64,000 nucleotides of DNA from an uncultured Clostridia bacterium (GTDB lineage Bacteria; Bacillota; Clostridia; TANB77; CAG-508), in contig CAKOTK010000004.1 in assembly GCA_934120135.1 (NCBI GenBank), forward strand, positions 62,001 through 126,000, read 5' to 3'. Both the position numbers and the translations under genes were made by a program. Shown one piece after another: positions 8,040 through 17,242 of this stretch. Within the stretch, counting starts at the first letter, position 1. Each line of letters begins with the position of its first letter. The notes under the pieces were generated by a model. It was given only the letters and a program-made list of their open reading frames with translations. It was not told the origin of the DNA and did no database searches.

Positions 8040-8903
8040 TTACGCTTCGCGTTTCCAATAGAATAAATACTGTTGTGCTAGTCCTGCTAAATCTCCATAT
8101 TTTTCTGTTGCTAATTTTTCTATTTGATCTCTTTTTAGTTTTGTTTCGTCTGGTAATTTAAAATATAGCTCATTCATAACTCTTCTTACCCACACATCTA
8201 CTGGAAATACATCTAAACATTTTAATGTCGAAAATAACATTATACAGTCTGCTACCTTAGGTCCAACTCCTGGTAATGTTAATAAAGTCTCTTTTATTTT
8301 TTTGCTATCTGTTTCTTGTTTTAATTTTTCTAAATCTATTTGTTTTGATATAACTAATTTTGTTGTATCATATATTCTTTTATCTCTAAATCCTAACCCT
8401 AATGTTCTTAAGTCTTCTACATTTGCTTTTGACAATTGTTCTGGTGTTGGGAATGTATAATATTCATTTCCTTTCCATTCAATTTTGTTTCCATATCTTC
8501 TTGCCATTCTTTCTATTATGCCTTTTATTCTTGGAATGTTATTATTAGCTGATATTATAAAAGATATAGTTGTTTCCCATAAATCCTGATTTAATAATCT
8601 TATTCCGCTTCCATAATCAATGCTATTTTTTAATGGTTCATCTATTTTAGATAGTTTATTTTTTATATCGTCATAATCTCTATCCAAATCAAAATATTGG
8701 GTTACTATTTCTTTTATATCTCCATCACAAATACCATCAAATATAATTTGATGGTTTTGTTCTTTTACATTTAATACATTATTCTTAAAAACTCCAGTAT
8801 AGCTTCCGTCTAGCTCTTCGTTCCATCTAAAGCATTGCCCACATTCAAATATGTGCTTCAACACAAGGCTTCCGTTGTTTTCTATTTTGTATTGTTGCTC
8901 CAT
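8040..8903 (-). CDS. ogg: 8-oxoguanine DNA glycosylase/AP lyase (Ogg1 type)
   Basis: This 287-aa protein belongs to the OGG1 branch of the HhH-GPD glycosylases. An N-terminal OGG_N-like domain (FECGQCFRW) precedes the helix-hairpin-helix LPGVGPKVADC, where the catalytic Lys sits, and the Asp follows in VFPVDVWVRRVM. It removes 8-oxoguanine and nicks the abasic site. The length fits Clostridial Ogg (about 270-300 aa). It is the last gene of a probable operon with the upstream histidine kinase (12-bp gap), although a link between them is not obvious. Confidence 0.92.
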   Translation of the reverse strand: MEQQYKIENNGSLVLKHIFECGQCFRWNEELDGSYTGVFKNNVLNVKEQNHQIIFDGICDGDIKEIVTQYFDLDRDYDDIKNKLSKIDEPLKNSIDYGSGIRLLNQDLWETTISFIISANNNIPRIKGIIERMARRYGNKIEWKGNEYYTFPTPEQLSKANVEDLRTLGLGFRDKRIYDTTKLVISKQIDLEKLKQETDSKKIKETLLTLPGVGPKVADCIMLFSTLKCLDVFPVDVWVRRVMNELYFKLPDETKLKRDQIEKLATEKYGDLAGLAQQYLFYWKREA

Positions 8904-8915
8904 TTGACTTTCTCC

Positions 8916-10424
8916 TTATTCTGTCTGCCACGTCGCTTGCACCGTTGATATATCAAAATAAAATTCTACCCCATTAGAAAGATTTTGCACGCCATATTCA
9001 TTTTGATAATTGTTTTGTATAGCCCTTACTATTGATAATCCTATTCCGCTTCCACTATTTTCACGATTACGTGAATCATCTACTTTGTAGAATCTTCCCC
9101 ATATTCTGGTTAAATCTTCCTCAGGTATTTTGTCACCTGTATTAAATACAGTTACTCTTATTTTGTCATTTACATTTTGTATAGTTATTTTTATTTGTTT
9201 CTCACCATTAACCTCTTTTGCGTGTTTTATCGCATTTGTGAAATAATTAGTCATTACTTGTTCTATATAAAAATCGTCTGCATACGCATATATAGGTTCC
9301 TTTTCGTTAAATATTACTTGAATGTGGTTTTCCTCTAGCATTACATTGCATTTCCTAATAACCTCATTTATTAGTTCCACAACATTAAATTTTTCGTCTG
9401 TGAATTCACGTTTTCCATATTCAAGCTTCATTAACTCTAGTAATTGTTTTACTAATACATCCATTTTATTTGACTCATCTAGTATTACTTCTGCATAAAA
9501 TTTTCTAGACTCATCATCAGTATTTACATTTTCTATTAAGCCTTCTGCATATCCTTGAATTAACGCAATTGGTGTTTTTAGTTCATGTGATACATCTGAT
9601 ATAAACTGCTTCCTCATTTCATCTATTTTAGATTTTTCTTCAATATCCTTTTCAAGCTCACTGTTTGTTTCTCTTAGCTGTTTTATAGTTGCTTCTAGCT
9701 TATCTGACATAGTATTTATGTTTCTTCCAAGTTCATTTATTTCATCATCCGAATCATTTATTCTATATTTCTGTTCAAAATCAAGTTTAGCCATTTTCTT
9801 TGTAATATCATTTAATTGTAAAATTGGTTTTGTAAATTTACGTGATATTACAGATGCCGCAAAAGCTGATATTAATATAGTTATCACTCCTATTGTGACT
9901 AAAGTTGTGTTTGAAATTCTTACACTTTCTTCAATTGGTGCAATAGGAATTCTTATATATAGGCTATATCCATTGTCTAATTTTCCATATAGCAAAATAT
10001 AGTTTAAACTATTACTAGTATCATCTATTTTTCTTATAGTCATTTTTTCGTCACTATATAATAGATTTTTTCGTTCCTCAAAAGGTGTTTTGGTTTTACT
10101 TTCAACGGCTGTTATGTTTGACAAAAAATCCTTATTGGTTGAAAATAAAATCAAATCTGTGTCTGCTTTTATTAATATGTCAAAATTATTTCTAAATGCT
10201 ACTTTTTTTAATTCTGTTTCCAAACTTATGTCTAGATTTGGCTCCTCATAATAGTCATTTATTTTATTATATAGCTCTTTTATTGTATTTGTTTTACTAT
10301 ATATGTAAAAGTTCTCTAATACTAAACTATTTACAGCTATTAAGCATATTACCAATGTTATAACAACTACACAAAGTGTTAGAAATAGCCTAACTCTTAC
10401 TGATTTTAATTTTTCTTTTAACAT
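8916..10424 (-). CDS. Membrane sensor histidine kinase (HAMP, HisKA, HATPase)
   Basis: This 502-aa kinase has a first membrane helix at about 12-32, an extracellular sensor of about 130 residues, a second helix at about 173-195, then HAMP, a coiled linker, and HisKA with FISDVSHELKTPIALIQGYAEGL (phospho-accepting His). HATPase_c follows, with N-box FTNAIKHA, GDKIP and a G2 box GSGIGLSIV. It should autophosphorylate in response to an envelope signal and pass phosphate to the response regulator encoded 14 bp upstream. The signal is unknown; the sensor domain has no recognised family. ATG start at 10424. Confidence 0.93.
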   Translation of the reverse strand: MLKEKLKSVRVRLFLTLCVVVITLVICLIAVNSLVLENFYIYSKTNTIKELYNKINDYYEEPNLDISLETELKKVAFRNNFDILIKADTDLILFSTNKDFLSNITAVESKTKTPFEERKNLLYSDEKMTIRKIDDTSNSLNYILLYGKLDNGYSLYIRIPIAPIEESVRISNTTLVTIGVITILISAFAASVISRKFTKPILQLNDITKKMAKLDFEQKYRINDSDDEINELGRNINTMSDKLEATIKQLRETNSELEKDIEEKSKIDEMRKQFISDVSHELKTPIALIQGYAEGLIENVNTDDESRKFYAEVILDESNKMDVLVKQLLELMKLEYGKREFTDEKFNVVELINEVIRKCNVMLEENHIQVIFNEKEPIYAYADDFYIEQVMTNYFTNAIKHAKEVNGEKQIKITIQNVNDKIRVTVFNTGDKIPEEDLTRIWGRFYKVDDSRNRENSGSGIGLSIVRAIQNNYQNEYGVQNLSNGVEFYFDISTVQATWQTE

Positions 10425-10438
10425 TATTCTACTCCGTT

Positions 10439-11116
10439 TTATTTAACTTCAAATTTGTAGCCTACGCCTCTCATAGTTTCTATGTACTTACCTTTTTTGC
10501 CTAACTTGTGTCTTATTTTCTTTATATGGCTATCAATAGTTCTTGAATCTCCATAATAGTCATAATTCCATACATTATTTAATATTTTGTCTCTAGATAA
10601 TGCAATTCCTTCATTTTCTACTAAGTATTTTAATAATTCATATTCACGAAGGCTCATTTCAACTGGTTTATCATCTACCTTAACAGTTCTTCCGTCTGGA
10701 TCTATCACAATACCGCCGTAGTCTTTTACTTCTGTTTTATCTCCCATAGTTCTTTTTAGTATTGCTTCAACTCTTGCTACTAAAATTTTAGGGCTAAATG
10801 GTTTTGCTATATATTCGTCTACTCCAAGTTCAAATCCAAATAATTCGTCCTGCTCTTCACCTCTGGCTGTAAGCATTATAATTGGCACTTTTGAACTTTG
10901 TCTTATTTGTCTAAGCACTGACCAACCATCAAGTTTTGGCATCATTACATCTAGTAATATAAGGTTAATATGGCTTTTGTTTTCTTCATATACTTGAAGT
11001 GCTTCTTCTCCATCTCCAGCTTCTAATATACTATAACCTTTTTGTGCCAAAAAGTCTTTTATCAATTTTCTCATTCTTGATTCGTCATCTACTACTAAAA
11101 CGGTAATATTGTTCAT
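10439..11116 (-). CDS. OmpR/PhoB-family response regulator
   Basis: This 225-aa regulator has a receiver domain (residues 1-120; acidic pocket VVDDES, phospho-acceptor Asp in LLLDVMMPKLDGW, Thr in MLTARGEEQ, Lys in YIAKPF) and a winged-helix DNA-binding domain ending SRTIDSHIKKIRHKLG...YIETMRGVGYKFEVK. It is the cognate partner of the downstream histidine kinase. The ATG follows AGGAGGAAAAACAC. The operon order is regulator, kinase, ogg. The targets are unknown. Confidence 0.95.
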   Translation of the reverse strand: MNNITVLVVDDESRMRKLIKDFLAQKGYSILEAGDGEEALQVYEENKSHINLILLDVMMPKLDGWSVLRQIRQSSKVPIIMLTARGEEQDELFGFELGVDEYIAKPFSPKILVARVEAILKRTMGDKTEVKDYGGIVIDPDGRTVKVDDKPVEMSLREYELLKYLVENEGIALSRDKILNNVWNYDYYGDSRTIDSHIKKIRHKLGKKGKYIETMRGVGYKFEVK

Positions 11117-11196
11117 GTGTTTTTCCTCCTAAATATTACATAGCTATTATACATTATACAAAGGTTTTATGTCTAGATTGTGAACAAAAAAAGAAA

Positions 11197-11225
11197 AAAT
11201 TGCCATTGAAGTTCAATAGCAATTT
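11197..11225 (-). terminator. Rho-independent terminator of splB
   Basis: Stem of 14 pairs (11197-11210 with 11212-11225, one wobble), followed on the minus strand by a long T-rich tract. It lies 16 bp past the splB stop. Confidence 0.8.
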
Positions 11226-11240
11226 CATAATTTATAAAAA

Positions 11241-12245
11241 TTATACTATATATTTAATTTCATTATGTTGGAAGTATTTTCTCATTAAGTCCCTTAGAAA
11301 TATTTCTGCTTCTTGTCTTACGTCTTTGTTATATGTGTATTTTCCTTTTCCTCTGCCTGTCATTATTTCTTGATTATATAGACTTGTTTGTTTTGGAAAT
11401 GCTTCCTGATTTATCATTCTATGCACATAACTATATGTCATAAATATTATTTCAAAAAACACATCTTTTTTTACTTGTTCTGATAGATTTTCTGCTAAAT
11501 ATTGAACTAGTTCTGTATATTGCTTTTTCCAGTCTTCTACTAGAATTACAGGTGCTATTAAAATTCCTAGTTTATATCCTGCATCTTTTAATTTATTTAT
11601 TGCTCTTACTCTGTTTTCTAATGGCGATGTTCCAATCTCAATTGTTCTAATTATTTCTCTTGGATTTACACTCATTCTTACTATTACTTTTCCTTTATGG
11701 TCTAGTGGTAAAATCGGGTCTACCATATCAAATTTAGTTGGAAATGTTAGTAGTCCTTTTGGATTATCTTTAAAATTTTCAATTGTCCATACTAAATTAT
11801 TTGTAATGGTATTTTCCAAAATCAAATCACTGTTACTTCCTATTTCAAAGGTTAAATCTTTGTCTGCCTCATTTGCTACTTTTATTATTTTTCCTAGCAT
11901 TTGCTCTCTATTAACAAATAGCCTTAAATATGCACATTTGTTATAGTTACATACTAAATAGCAGTATAAGCACATTGCTATACAGCCTGACGAAGTATAT
12001 GGAACTAAAAAGTCTGATGTTTTATGATTTGGCACAAATTTATGTGTTTTTCTAACTCCTATTATTAAATTTTGTTTCATTTGTGGAAATTCACTGTTTT
12101 GCTTTTTTCTCATTTCTTCTATATTGTTGTGATTTTCTATTTCAATACATTGTATTTTTTTATCTCTATATCTTTTTAAAAGTTCTTTTCCTAGTTCATA
12201 ATTCTCACTTTCTTTTTCGTAATAAACGGCTTTAGGCAAGAACAT
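11241..12245 (-). CDS. splB: Spore photoproduct lyase, radical SAM
   Basis: This 334-aa protein repairs the spore photoproduct (5-thyminyl-5,6-dihydrothymine) directly during germination, using a 5'-deoxyadenosyl radical. The cluster motif is SGCIAMCLYC (CX3CX2C, as in SplB). FVPNHKTSDFLVPYTSSGC and GSNSD fit the family, and the C terminus has the HTH-like tail. I use the ATG at 12245 (MFLPKAVYY), which follows AGAGGTGAT; the upstream 12 codons include the ribosome-binding site. The length is close to B. subtilis SplB (342 aa). It supports a spore-forming host. Confidence 0.9.
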   Translation of the reverse strand: MFLPKAVYYEKESENYELGKELLKRYRDKKIQCIEIENHNNIEEMRKKQNSEFPQMKQNLIIGVRKTHKFVPNHKTSDFLVPYTSSGCIAMCLYCYLVCNYNKCAYLRLFVNREQMLGKIIKVANEADKDLTFEIGSNSDLILENTITNNLVWTIENFKDNPKGLLTFPTKFDMVDPILPLDHKGKVIVRMSVNPREIIRTIEIGTSPLENRVRAINKLKDAGYKLGILIAPVILVEDWKKQYTELVQYLAENLSEQVKKDVFFEIIFMTYSYVHRMINQEAFPKQTSLYNQEIMTGRGKGKYTYNKDVRQEAEIFLRDLMRKYFQHNEIKYIV

Positions 12246-12288
12246 ATTTAAATCACCTCTAAATATATTCTTGCCTAACATTTAATGA

Positions 12289-13161
12289 TTATTCAGTTTT
12301 TACTAATTTCTCTATTTCTTCTTTTGTTAGTCCTGTCGTTTCAATAATTACTTCCATTTCTACTTTTGCTTTTAATAATTTCTTTGCTATTTCTATCTGT
12401 TTTTCTCTTGCGCCTTCTTCTTTACCATCCCTTTTTGCTTCATACATTAGTTGAGCATGGTCCATCCTTTCTAGTTCTGCCTTAAATGCCATTCTTCTTA
12501 ATATATCATCTTGACTAATTCTATCTAGTTCTTCTTTTGCTTCTTTGATATTTTCATTTTCTTCCATTATTTTGGTTACCTCCACATCTTCTGGATTTTC
12601 CAAAAACATCATCCACTGCAGTGCTCCATTTTCTTTATTTGTTTTATACTCTCTTATTGCTTTTGGTAGCTCTATTATACAAATCTCAAAATAGCTTGTC
12701 AAGATTATACTTTGATATTCTTCTTCTCTTATTTGCCAATTGGTTTGTGCTTTCTTTATCCCCTTAAATTCTGGTAGTTCTCCATCTACTATTATTATAC
12801 TTATTGTTCTTCTTAATTTACTATATTCATCACCAACTTTTAAATTTGCACTATACATTTTTGCCCAATATAGTAAAAATCTTGGCAACATTTTATCATG
12901 TGTTGTTAATTGTACTTCTATATCACATTCTATGTTATCATTTATTACTGCTCTTAAGTCTAGTCTTCCATTCTTGTCATTCTTATTTTCATTTAACAAG
13001 TCTTTGCTCTTATCTAATTCTAGTTTATGTATTTTTATTTTTAGTATTTTTTCTAGTAGATCTTTTGTAATTTTTTCTTTTCCTCTTGAAAATAAAGTTT
13101 GAAATACAACGTCATTTTTTGGTTTTAATATTTCATTATTTCCAATTTCATTTTTTTTCAT
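12289..13161 (-). CDS. Rpn/PD-(D/E)XK nuclease family transposase-like protein
   Basis: This 290-aa protein matches the PDDEXK_2/Rpn family: N-terminal LKPKNDVVFQTLFSRGKEK, nuclease core GRLDLRAVINDNIECDIEVQL (Asp and Glu-x-Gln catalytic residues, about 67-87), and a C-terminal coiled region rich in Glu/Lys. Family members are recombination-promoting nucleases or anti-phage factors that show copy-number and C-terminal variation; most copies are not active transposases. No terminal repeats or target duplication were seen around it. The ATG follows AGGAG. It stands alone between splB and a long AT-rich gap. Confidence 0.85.
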   Translation of the reverse strand: MKKNEIGNNEILKPKNDVVFQTLFSRGKEKITKDLLEKILKIKIHKLELDKSKDLLNENKNDKNGRLDLRAVINDNIECDIEVQLTTHDKMLPRFLLYWAKMYSANLKVGDEYSKLRRTISIIIVDGELPEFKGIKKAQTNWQIREEEYQSIILTSYFEICIIELPKAIREYKTNKENGALQWMMFLENPEDVEVTKIMEENENIKEAKEELDRISQDDILRRMAFKAELERMDHAQLMYEAKRDGKEEGAREKQIEIAKKLLKAKVEMEVIIETTGLTKEEIEKLVKTE

Positions 13162-13639
13162 AATTTTTTTCTCCTAAATTTTATATATTTTAGCTACATC
13201 TTTTTTATAAAAATACACCTGCCTTTCTTGCTAATTCATATTTTCTTTGTTCGTGGAAATTTTAAGATTTTAATTTTTTAGATTTAACAGTATCAAAAAA
13301 CATTAAGAATTTAAAATATTATTGGTTTAAAATAATTTTGATTTTAAATAATACTAATTTAGAATAATTACATTAAAGTTTAATAATTAGAAACTCCAGA
13401 TTAAAAAATAATTTAAATATTGTTTTGAAAATAATTATTGCATTGTGTTTGTAAATTTTTCAAGTTTTACTGCACTCAAAAAATGCAACTAAGTTAGTAT
13501 TGTTATACTATACTTAATTGCATTTTGCAAGTAAAATCGTATGTCAAATTTCGACATATTTTGCTATACGGCAATGTTAAGTTACCTTGAGTTGTGCATA
13601 TTTTCGAAGCAAAATTTACATATAGTGAAGCCACTTATC
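13162..13639. other. AT-rich intergenic region, no gene seen
   Basis: 478 bp without a supported gene. It contains two hairpins: 13482-13494 with 13512-13524 (12 of 13 pairs) and TATGTC/GACATA at 13540-13558. On the minus strand a short frame near 13200-13250 (HEQRKYELARKAGVFL then stop) could be a gene remnant. It is too short to name. Confidence 0.6.
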
Positions 13640-14755
13640 TTATTTTTCAATATATCCACTTGTTTTTTGAGTATACATTTCGTCTGTTACTGATTTGTAT
13701 GTTTCTCCTTTGTAGTCGTCTGTGAACCCGTTATATGCTTTATATATTTCACCTGTATCAGTATTGTAAACTCTTTCATATCCTAATGTTGCGTCACTTT
13801 GTTTTTGGCTCATAATATCATATGTTGTTTGTCTGTTTTCCCATGCTTGCATATATGAGTCAAATGCTGCTTGAATTGAAGCACTTAAAGCTAGAGCTTG
13901 TTTTGTTTGTGCGTTTCCATCATCTATTGTCTTTTTTACATAAGCATCACTAAATTCAATTGAGTTAGCTGATTGTAACAAAATATCTTTGTAGTCTATA
14001 AACTCATCTTTTGCTGAAGTTATTGACATTATATCATACACCATATAGTATAGCATATCTGTTCCACCTTGATATTGGTTTCCAAAATTTACAATAGATG
14101 CCATAAACATACCTTCACCTTGTTTATTGTTATCTCCTGTAAATGTAGCTCTTAATACTTTGCTATCTAATGCAACACTTTTCATAGATGCTTTAGAATC
14201 AGATTCTTCTAATTTTGTAAAGTTGTTAAATTTAGGAAAATTAAATGTACTTAATGTTGGTTCAATTGAATTCATATATGAACCTATCTCACTAAACTTT
14301 TTGTAAAATTCTTCTGTTGTTGGCTTTTCCAGAACCACAGCATCCGCAAATACTTTGTATTGGCTGTTATTTCCACTTAGTTTATAGTAATTTTGCCAAA
14401 AAGCTTTTCCTGCTGTGCTCTTTAGTAGTGGTTGCATTTTTAACATTAAAAATATTTGATTGTTTGTTTCGTTTGGATCATATACTTTAATTGCATAATA
14501 CATTCCTGTTCCACCTGTTTCAACTTTCCAGCCTTGTGGTTTTTTCATTGAAAATTCTACTGTTGAGTAATCTTCAAGTGTTAATTGACTTGCTGCATTT
14601 GCCACTATTTTAACATTGTTTTGTCCTTTAACTGTTCCTCCATTATTGTTATTTTGCTCTGTATCGTTATTTCTTGTCATTAGATATCCTCCTCCAAATA
14701 CAAGTATAAAGACTACTACAATAGCTATTATCCAATTTCTCTTGTTTTTATCCAT
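13640..14755 (-). CDS. Membrane-anchored exported protein of unknown function
   Basis: This 371-aa protein has one N-terminal membrane helix (about residues 8-26, IIAIVVVFILVFGGGYLM), then an Asn-rich spacer and a soluble domain facing outside. Residues 65-110 (FSMKKPQGWKVETGG...) resemble the start of a PsbP-like/lipoprotein domain, which is only a weak similarity. The C terminus contains GYERVYNTDTGEIYKAYNGF, a short repeat-like pattern also seen in other Clostridial exported proteins. There is no lipobox cysteine. It is preceded by AAAGGAGAGG and is probably monocistronic. Function not recognised. Confidence 0.75.
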   Translation of the reverse strand: MDKNKRNWIIAIVVVFILVFGGGYLMTRNNDTEQNNNNGGTVKGQNNVKIVANAASQLTLEDYSTVEFSMKKPQGWKVETGGTGMYYAIKVYDPNETNNQIFLMLKMQPLLKSTAGKAFWQNYYKLSGNNSQYKVFADAVVLEKPTTEEFYKKFSEIGSYMNSIEPTLSTFNFPKFNNFTKLEESDSKASMKSVALDSKVLRATFTGDNNKQGEGMFMASIVNFGNQYQGGTDMLYYMVYDIMSITSAKDEFIDYKDILLQSANSIEFSDAYVKKTIDDGNAQTKQALALSASIQAAFDSYMQAWENRQTTYDIMSQKQSDATLGYERVYNTDTGEIYKAYNGFTDDYKGETYKSVTDEMYTQKTSGYIEK

Positions 14756-14877
14756 AGTTACCTCTCCTTTTCTTATTTTTTTATTTATTATACTACAATG
14801 TCAATATAAAAATCTAGATTTTATATTATTTTTACCAATTTTTCCGTGACTATTCGGTAGTTGATTTGCAATTAATT

Positions 14878-14903
14878 AAGCACTTATCCGGCGATAAGTG
14901 CTT
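14878..14903. terminator. Terminator overlapping the trmB 3' end
   Basis: Perfect 11-bp stem (AAGCACTTATC 14878-14888, GATAAGTGCTT 14893-14903) with a CGGC tetraloop. The last codons and stop of trmB lie inside the stem. Confidence 0.8.
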
Positions 14904-15540
14904 TTATTTTTATTCCTTGTTCTGAGAACATTTTCTCATGTTCTGTTTCAATGTTTTCCCAAAAGTCTGGTTCTTTTTGTAAATCTCTTGTCAGTTTTTC
15001 AATTTTAAAACCTGCATCTTCAAAGTAATGTATACTTTCTTCAAATAAATTATCGTCATCTGTTTTAAAATAAATTTTTCCACCATTTTTTAAGAATTCT
15101 TTGTAGTGTTCAAGTTGTCTAGTATATGTTAATCTTTTTTTGTGATGTTTGCCTCTTGGCCAAGGGTTACAGAAATTTATGTATATTCCTTCAATTGAGT
15201 CTTGTTTATTTAAAATCAACAAAATTCTTTCAATATCAAAACGAGTAAGTATAATGTTATCTATATCTCTATTGCCTTGAGTATATACTTCTTCAACTTT
15301 TCTTTTTGCTAAACCTAGCATTGGATCTACTAAATCAATTGCCAAATAGTTATTTTCCGGATGTAAAAAAGCTTTTTGTGATATGAAGCCACCTTTTCCA
15401 CATCCTAGCTCAACAAATAAAGGTTGGTCTGGTCTTATATATTCATTCTTCCAGTTTCCTATTATTTCTTCTGGATGTTCTCTATAAAATTTACTTTCTT
15501 CTAGTTCTTTTCTAGCCCATGGCTTATATCTAATTCTCAA
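14884..15540 (-). CDS. trmB: tRNA (guanine-N7)-methyltransferase
   Basis: This protein of about 218 aa methylates G46 in the variable loop of tRNA. The SAM-binding motif is VELGCGKGGFI; NFCNPWPRGKHHKKRL is the TrmB signature, and the C-terminal TEHEKMFSEQG is typical. I prefer TTG at 15540 (RIRYKPWARKEL), which has AAAGGAG upstream, over the TTG at 15558, which lies within that site. It follows the lipid kinase gene by about 40 bp. The stop codon is embedded in the terminator hairpin. Confidence 0.93.
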   Translation of the reverse strand: MRIRYKPWARKELEESKFYREHPEEIIGNWKNEYIRPDQPLFVELGCGKGGFISQKAFLHPENNYLAIDLVDPMLGLAKRKVEEVYTQGNRDIDNIILTRFDIERILLILNKQDSIEGIYINFCNPWPRGKHHKKRLTYTRQLEHYKEFLKNGGKIYFKTDDDNLFEESIHYFEDAGFKIEKLTRDLQKEPDFWENIETEHEKMFSEQGIKIKALIAG

Positions 15541-15581
15541 TGTTTTCTCCTTTAACAAAATGTCAGTTAGAGTTATAAACT

Positions 15582-16451
15582 CTAAACTGACAAAAATTTA
15601 CTTTCTAATTCTGCATTATGATATATTTTTATTGCTTTTGGTATGATTTTTATTTCAAATTTTGTATTTTCTATTGTTTCTCCATCAACATTAAATCTAA
15701 TTGGTTCTTCTGATGTTACTGTAATGTTGTTTGTTTTAAAATGATTTGTTCTTTTATCTTGTTCAAGTTTTCCTTTTTTCAATTTCAAAAGTAGATTTAT
15801 AATTGATGGTAACCTTAGTTTATTTATATAATATACATCAAAATAGTTATCCTCTAAACTTGCTTTTGGAGATATATTATAGCCTCCACCATAATATCTA
15901 CCATTACAAATACTAAGTATTGTAAAGTTTCCTTTTTCATCTTTTTCTTGTGATTTGAAGTGTATTTGTTTAAATTTAAAATGTGTAAAAGTGTATAAAA
16001 TACTTGCTGTATATAGATTTTTTACTTTAACATTTTTCTTTTTCATTAAAGGTACATTGTTGGCAACTTCTGCATCAATTCCAACACATGCAATATTTAA
16101 AAAATATTTTCCATTTATTACACCAACATCTGATTCTATTTCTGTTTTGCCAAGCTCTTTTACTGTACGATAAAAGTCATTACCTGAACCTGCTGGTATT
16201 ATACCAATTTTGTTTTTTGTTCCTACTACTCCATTTAGCACCTCAGATAATGTTCCATCTCCACCCACAGCATATATAATGTTTTCTTCGTCTTTATAGC
16301 TTTGTGCTAATCTAGTAGCATCTCCTTGCGCCAAAGTATAGCATACTTCATATTCTATATGTTCTTGTTTACATACTTTTTCAATATTTCCTATTATTTT
16401 CATTGCATTACCTTTTGCTGACTCAGGATTAACTATAAATATATACTTCAT
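15582..16451 (-). CDS. Diacylglycerol/lipid kinase, YegS/DagK family
   Basis: This 289-aa protein has the DAGK catalytic domain: N-terminal FIVNPESAKGNA, the nucleotide loop AVGGDGTLSEVLNG (about 61-74) and GIIPAGSGNDFYRT. The C-terminal beta-sandwich (VDGETIENTKFEIKIIP) fits YegS/DagK. It phosphorylates diacylglycerol or a related lipid at the inner membrane face, recycling it to phosphatidic acid. An upstream acyltransferase (plsC) on the same strand, also making phosphatidic acid, fits a lipid-synthesis cluster, but a 172-bp palindromic element separates them. Confidence 0.9.
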   Translation of the reverse strand: MKYIFIVNPESAKGNAMKIIGNIEKVCKQEHIEYEVCYTLAQGDATRLAQSYKDEENIIYAVGGDGTLSEVLNGVVGTKNKIGIIPAGSGNDFYRTVKELGKTEIESDVGVINGKYFLNIACVGIDAEVANNVPLMKKKNVKVKNLYTASILYTFTHFKFKQIHFKSQEKDEKGNFTILSICNGRYYGGGYNISPKASLEDNYFDVYYINKLRLPSIINLLLKLKKGKLEQDKRTNHFKTNNITVTSEEPIRFNVDGETIENTKFEIKIIPKAIKIYHNAELESKFLSV

Positions 16452-16486
16452 TTCTTGTTTCGTCCCTTCTCTATATTCCTAATCCA

Positions 16487-16658
16487 GTTGAGAAAGAATT
16501 AAATTTTGGCAATCACTGATGCTGTTAAGGCTTTGCCTGTTACAGCATCAGTATGCAAAGCTGAAAATTTTATTTAAAAGGCAAGGGCGCATACGTGGTG
16601 TATGTAACCGCGTTTTAAATGAAATTTGACGCAGCAAAAATTGTAATTATTTTTCAAC
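16487..16658. repeat. Palindromic intergenic element, family A copy 2
   Basis: Outer termini GTTGAGAAAGAATTA (16487-) and its near-complement ending at 16658 match copy 1. The inner stem 16565-16579 with 16613-16627 differs from copy 1 but remains paired. The centre GGCAAG-GCGCATAC...GTATGTAACCGCG is conserved. This copy has an extra 11-bp hairpin (16515-16525 with 16541-16551). Its right end overlaps the last codons of plsC. Confidence 0.75.
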
Positions 16659-17226
16659 TAATAACTTAGTTATTTCTTCGGTTAGTACTGTGTTTGCTTC
16701 TGTAGTATCCATATTCGTCACATCTATTGGTTCTCCAAATTCTATTGTCAAACCTCCAAATGGTCTGTATTTTCCTGTAATTGCAAATGGTATTATTTTT
16801 GCATTTGTTTTTTTAGCTAATAATGTAGTTCCTTTTCTTAATGGTAAAAGTAATTGGTCTGTTTTATTTCTAGTTCCTTCTGGGAATATACCTATCGATT
16901 TCTCTTCTTTTAGCAAGTTTATTGCATTTTCAAAAGATTCCTTATGCAATTTTCCTACATGTACTGGCAATACTCCGCAAACTTTTGAAAAATGGCCCCA
17001 ATATGCTATTTGTATATACATCTTTTATGAAAAAGTGTATTACTCTCCTAGTACAGCTTCCTACTAATACCGGGTCTGGATATGCTTTATGATTTCCTGC
17101 CAAAATTATTGGTCCCTCTTTTGGTATTGCTTGTTTATTTATTACTTTAGGTTGATATATAATTTTTAATAATACTATTGCTAGTGGTCTTAGAAATTTG
17201 TAATTCCACTCTGGTACTTTTTTCAT
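16647..17226 (-). CDS. plsC: 1-acyl-glycerol-3-phosphate acyltransferase, interrupted by +1 frameshift at CGG
   Basis: The gene makes phosphatidic acid by acylating lysophosphatidic acid. It reads in two frames: 17226-16978 carries the acyltransferase motif NHKAYPD and ends ILGPFFKSL; 16976-16647 resumes with GVLPVHVGK and carries FPEGTRN. Skipping one base (the C of an in-frame CGG, coding-strand C at 16977) joins them into a normal protein of about 192 aa with glycine from GGA at the junction. Without the shift, translation stops after 94 aa, leaving only the N-terminal half. The start follows GAAAGGGATG and the RNase E/G gene ends 16 bp upstream. Either a programmed or tolerated frameshift, a recent mutation, or a base-call error. 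Confidence 0.8.
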
Positions 17227-17242
17227 TTATACATCCCTTTCA

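Noticed and set aside
12289..13161. Rpn gene as an active mobile element
   Set aside because: No terminal repeats, target duplication or partner genes were seen.
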